Assembly: GCA_002329125.1 (NCBI GenBank)
Contig: DCXX01000036.1
Location: forward strand, 1 to 7,385
Direction: 5' to 3'
Length of the DNA stretch: 7,385 nt
From: Fidelibacterota bacterium UBA2125
Lineage (GTDB): Bacteria; Fidelibacterota; Marinisomatia; Marinisomatales; S15-B10
In this document: positions 5,087 to 7,385 of the stretch, in pieces
Layout: each line of letters begins with the position of its first letter
Position numbering within the stretch: position 1 is the stretch's first letter
The notes under the pieces: generated by a model
What the model saw: only the letters and a program-made list of their open reading frames with translations
Databases searched by the model: none
What the model was told of the DNA's origin: nothing
Program-made: the position numbers and the translations under genes

Positions 5087-7235
5087 CATTACTTTCCTTC
5101 TTCTTTTTTATGCCGGGTGTGTAGCACCTCCTCAGAGCGTCTCTACTGAAGTTACCTCTACTGAAGAAAGTATTTTCGCTTCCTCAAAATGGGATTATCC
5201 CGTAACAAGAAAAGTTGATGTTACTGATAATTATCACGGAAAAGTAGTGAGGGACGAATACCGCTGGCTTGAGGATGACAATTCTGAAGAGACGGCATCC
5301 TGGATTACAGCACAGAACGAAATGACTTTTGGTTATCTGGATAAAATTCCATTCAGGAATAGAATCAAAGATCGCTTAACCGAATTATGGGATTATCCCA
5401 AGTATGGCACCCCATTTAAGGAAGGAGGAAAGTATTATTTTTTCAAAAATGATGGTTTGCAGAACCAATCTGTACTCTATGAACAAGATGAACTAGATAG
5501 TAAAGCAAGATTGGTTATTGATCCTAACTCTTTCTCTGAAGATGGGACCATTGCCTTAAGTGGCCTTTCATTTTCTCATGACGGACGTTATGTTGCATAT
5601 GGGAAAAGCTTTTCTGGCTCAGATTGGCGCCAATTCTTTGTTCGAGATTTAGAGACAGAAGAAGATTTATTTGATCATCTCAAATGGATAAAGTTTACTG
5701 GTATAGCATGGAGGGGGGATGGATTTTACTACAGTCGATACCCTGAACCAAAAGAGGGAGATGAGCTGAAGGGACTCAGCCAGGCTTCAGCTATTTATTT
5801 TCACAAACTGAAGACTGATCAATCTGAAGATATCCTCTTCTATGAAGAACCTGAGAATCCACTGATGTATAAAACTCTTTCGATCACCGAGGATGAACAT
5901 TATCTCATCTTGAGCAGATCAATGGGAACTCACGGAAATGCAATATCAGTGATGGATTTAACTGCTAACAACGAAAAATGGATGAGCGTTATATCAGACT
6001 TTGAGGGAGAGCATTCAGTAGTTGACAATATCGATAACAGATTACTGGTTCTGACAGACAGAAATGCTTCCATGAATCGACTTGTATTTATTGATCCGGT
6101 AAATCCAGATGAATCAAACTGGAAAGATATTGTACCAGAGAGTAATGACAAGCTTTCCAGTGCGACAGTTGTAAACGGTAATATAGTTGCAAGATACATG
6201 GTAGATGTTGCCAGTCAAATAAGAGTATATAATATTGAGGGAAAATACATCAGGAATATTGAGTTGCCCGCCATGGGATCGGCCGGCGGCATATCAGGGG
6301 AGAGGGATGATTCGGAAATGTTCTTCAGCTTCTCATCCTTTGCTTATCCACCTACAACTTTTCGATATGACATGGAGGACGATTCACTTTCAATCTTCCG
6401 AGAAACTATACTCATGTTTGAGCCCAATCAGTATACTACCGATCAGGTTTTTTACAGTAGCAAGGATGGCACAAAAATTCCCATGTTTCTAACATATAAA
6501 AAAGGATTGAAGAAAGACGGATCCAATCCAACATTACTTTATGCATACGGCGGTTTTAATATCAGTCGAACTCCCGGTTTCAGTTTAAGCAATATAGTAC
6601 TTCTTGAGAACGGAGGGATCTATGCTTCGGCAAATATCCGGGGAGGTGGCGAATACGGCGATGCTTGGCATCGTGCAGGTATGCTAGCAAACAAACAGAA
6701 TGTGTTTGATGACTTTATTTCAGCAGCTGAATATCTGATCAATAATAACTACACTTCTTCTAATCATCTAGCCATTAGAGGAGGATCAAATGGAGGTCTT
6801 CTTATCGGAGCTGTATTAAATCAACGGCCAGAACTCTATAAGGTAGCATTCCCTGCAGTTGGGGTTATGGATATGCTGAGGTACCACAAATTCACGGTCG
6901 GTTGGGGATGGGCCGTTGAATATGGAAGCAGCGATAACTCTGATCATTTTAATTTTCTTTATTCCTATTCACCCCTTCATAATATCCGTGCGAATGGTAA
7001 TTATCCCGCTACCCTCGTAACTACAGCCGATCATGATGATCGCGTGGTTCCTGCTCACTCATTCAAATATGCAGCTACGCTACAGGAAAAAAACAGGGGA
7101 AATCCTGATCCTTTATTGATTCGAATTGAACATAAGGCTGGCCATGGGGGTGGCAAACCGACTGCGAAAAGGATCCAGGAGGCCGCCGATATATGGAGCT
7201 TCATGTTCTATAATATGGGTATAACTCCAAAGTAA
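5067..7235 (+). CDS. S9A prolyl oligopeptidase, probable lipoprotein
   Basis: The product has 722 residues, the usual length for prolyl oligopeptidase plus an export signal. Residues 1-18 look like a lipoprotein signal (MKK, hydrophobic core, YAGC with Cys18); Tyr at -3 is less usual than Leu. The N-terminal helical part of the catalytic fold includes DEYRWLED (63-70). A seven-bladed beta-propeller follows (about 115-445), then the alpha/beta-hydrolase domain. The catalytic triad is Ser574 (GGSNGG), Asp657 (DHDDRV) and His693 (AGHGGG). Tyr494 in AYGGF is the expected oxyanion residue and Arg659 the expected substrate-binding arginine. The enzyme cleaves short peptides on the carboxyl side of proline, with the propeller excluding large proteins. 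Its start overlaps the M1 gene by 20 nt, indicating co-translation from one mRNA. The lipid anchor would hold it to a membrane, probably facing the periplasm. Confidence 0.95.
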   Translation: MKKLTISITFLLLFYAGCVAPPQSVSTEVTSTEESIFASSKWDYPVTRKVDVTDNYHGKVVRDEYRWLEDDNSEETASWITAQNEMTFGYLDKIPFRNRIKDRLTELWDYPKYGTPFKEGGKYYFFKNDGLQNQSVLYEQDELDSKARLVIDPNSFSEDGTIALSGLSFSHDGRYVAYGKSFSGSDWRQFFVRDLETEEDLFDHLKWIKFTGIAWRGDGFYYSRYPEPKEGDELKGLSQASAIYFHKLKTDQSEDILFYEEPENPLMYKTLSITEDEHYLILSRSMGTHGNAISVMDLTANNEKWMSVISDFEGEHSVVDNIDNRLLVLTDRNASMNRLVFIDPVNPDESNWKDIVPESNDKLSSATVVNGNIVARYMVDVASQIRVYNIEGKYIRNIELPAMGSAGGISGERDDSEMFFSFSSFAYPPTTFRYDMEDDSLSIFRETILMFEPNQYTTDQVFYSSKDGTKIPMFLTYKKGLKKDGSNPTLLYAYGGFNISRTPGFSLSNIVLLENGGIYASANIRGGGEYGDAWHRAGMLANKQNVFDDFISAAEYLINNNYTSSNHLAIRGGSNGGLLIGAVLNQRPELYKVAFPAVGVMDMLRYHKFTVGWGWAVEYGSSDNSDHFNFLYSYSPLHNIRANGNYPATLVTTADHDDRVVPAHSFKYAATLQEKNRGNPDPLLIRIEHKAGHGGGKPTAKRIQEAADIWSFMFYNMGITPK

Positions 7236-7318
7236 TATTTTTTTATTTAAGGATAAGCATACTTGGCTCGTTGTGTCCGTTTTTATGATTATTGTCTATC
7301 CTCAAACTAGTGGCCAGT

Positions 7319-7385
7319 ATGGATAAGAAACTGTTCATTTTTTTCCCGTTTGCACTGTGGCTCATTTATGTCATCTTCCTAAGCG
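7319..7385 (+). CDS. Possible start of a membrane or exported protein, cut by window edge
   Basis: From ATG 7319 a frame stays open to the window end, giving 22 codons. The first residues are MDKKLF followed by a strongly hydrophobic run (FIFFPFALWLIYVIFL), the pattern of a signal peptide or first transmembrane helix. No good Shine-Dalgarno sequence precedes it. GTG 7310 and TTG 7292 are alternative in-frame starts before the upstream stop at 7286. No function can be assigned from so little sequence. Confidence 0.4.
   Translation, partial: MDKKLFIFFPFALWLIYVIFLS

Noticed and set aside
7231..7250. Intrinsic terminator after the prolyl oligopeptidase
   Set aside because: There is a T-run at 7238-7244 but no GC-rich stem before it, so a terminator cannot be supported.

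Overview
This window is AT-rich bacterial DNA with every supported gene on the + strand. At least four of the five main products carry export signals or membrane segments. The genes point to a Gram-negative heterotroph: a PAP2-type lipid phosphatase, a Sec-exported amidohydrolase, a short M1 aminopeptidase with the GMEHQ exopeptidase motif, and a lipoprotein prolyl oligopeptidase. That mix is common in the Bacteroidota / FCB supergroup, including marine lineages such as Marinimicrobia. The assignment is an inference from gene content and style, not a placement.

Layout. Bases 1-474 are the 3' end of a PAP2-family membrane phosphatase with all three signature motifs. It overlaps by 8 nt an unrecognised protein of about 324 residues with a probable signal peptide (467-1441). 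Bases 1442-1872 hold no intact gene. About 1476-1731 is the decayed C-terminal end of a DAO-family FAD-dependent oxidoreductase, readable only by joining three frames. The second break falls exactly on the heptamer T TTA AAC. A polypyrimidine tract follows, then a leader in which an anti-Shine-Dalgarno-like stretch could pair either with a local hairpin arm or with the next gene's ribosome binding site.

Bases 1873-7235 form a tight three-gene unit: an exported metal-dependent amidohydrolase (1873-3468), an exported M1 metallopeptidase starting with GTG 10 nt later (3479-5086), and a lipoprotein S9A prolyl oligopeptidase overlapping it by 20 nt (5067-7235). All three should act outside the cytoplasm. 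Together they suggest a cassette for peptide scavenging, in which the S9A enzyme cuts after proline, the M1 enzyme trims N-termini and the amidohydrolase hydrolyses small peptide-like or cyclic amides. The joint role is inferred from order and localisation.

The last 150 bases hold a short intergenic stretch without a recognisable terminator hairpin and the possible start of another membrane or exported protein (7319 to the edge). No rRNA, tRNA, CRISPR array or insertion sequence was seen. The least explained items are the frameshifted oxidoreductase remnant with its slippery heptamer, the candidate leader switch at 1808-1867 and the uncharacterised exported protein at 467-1441.
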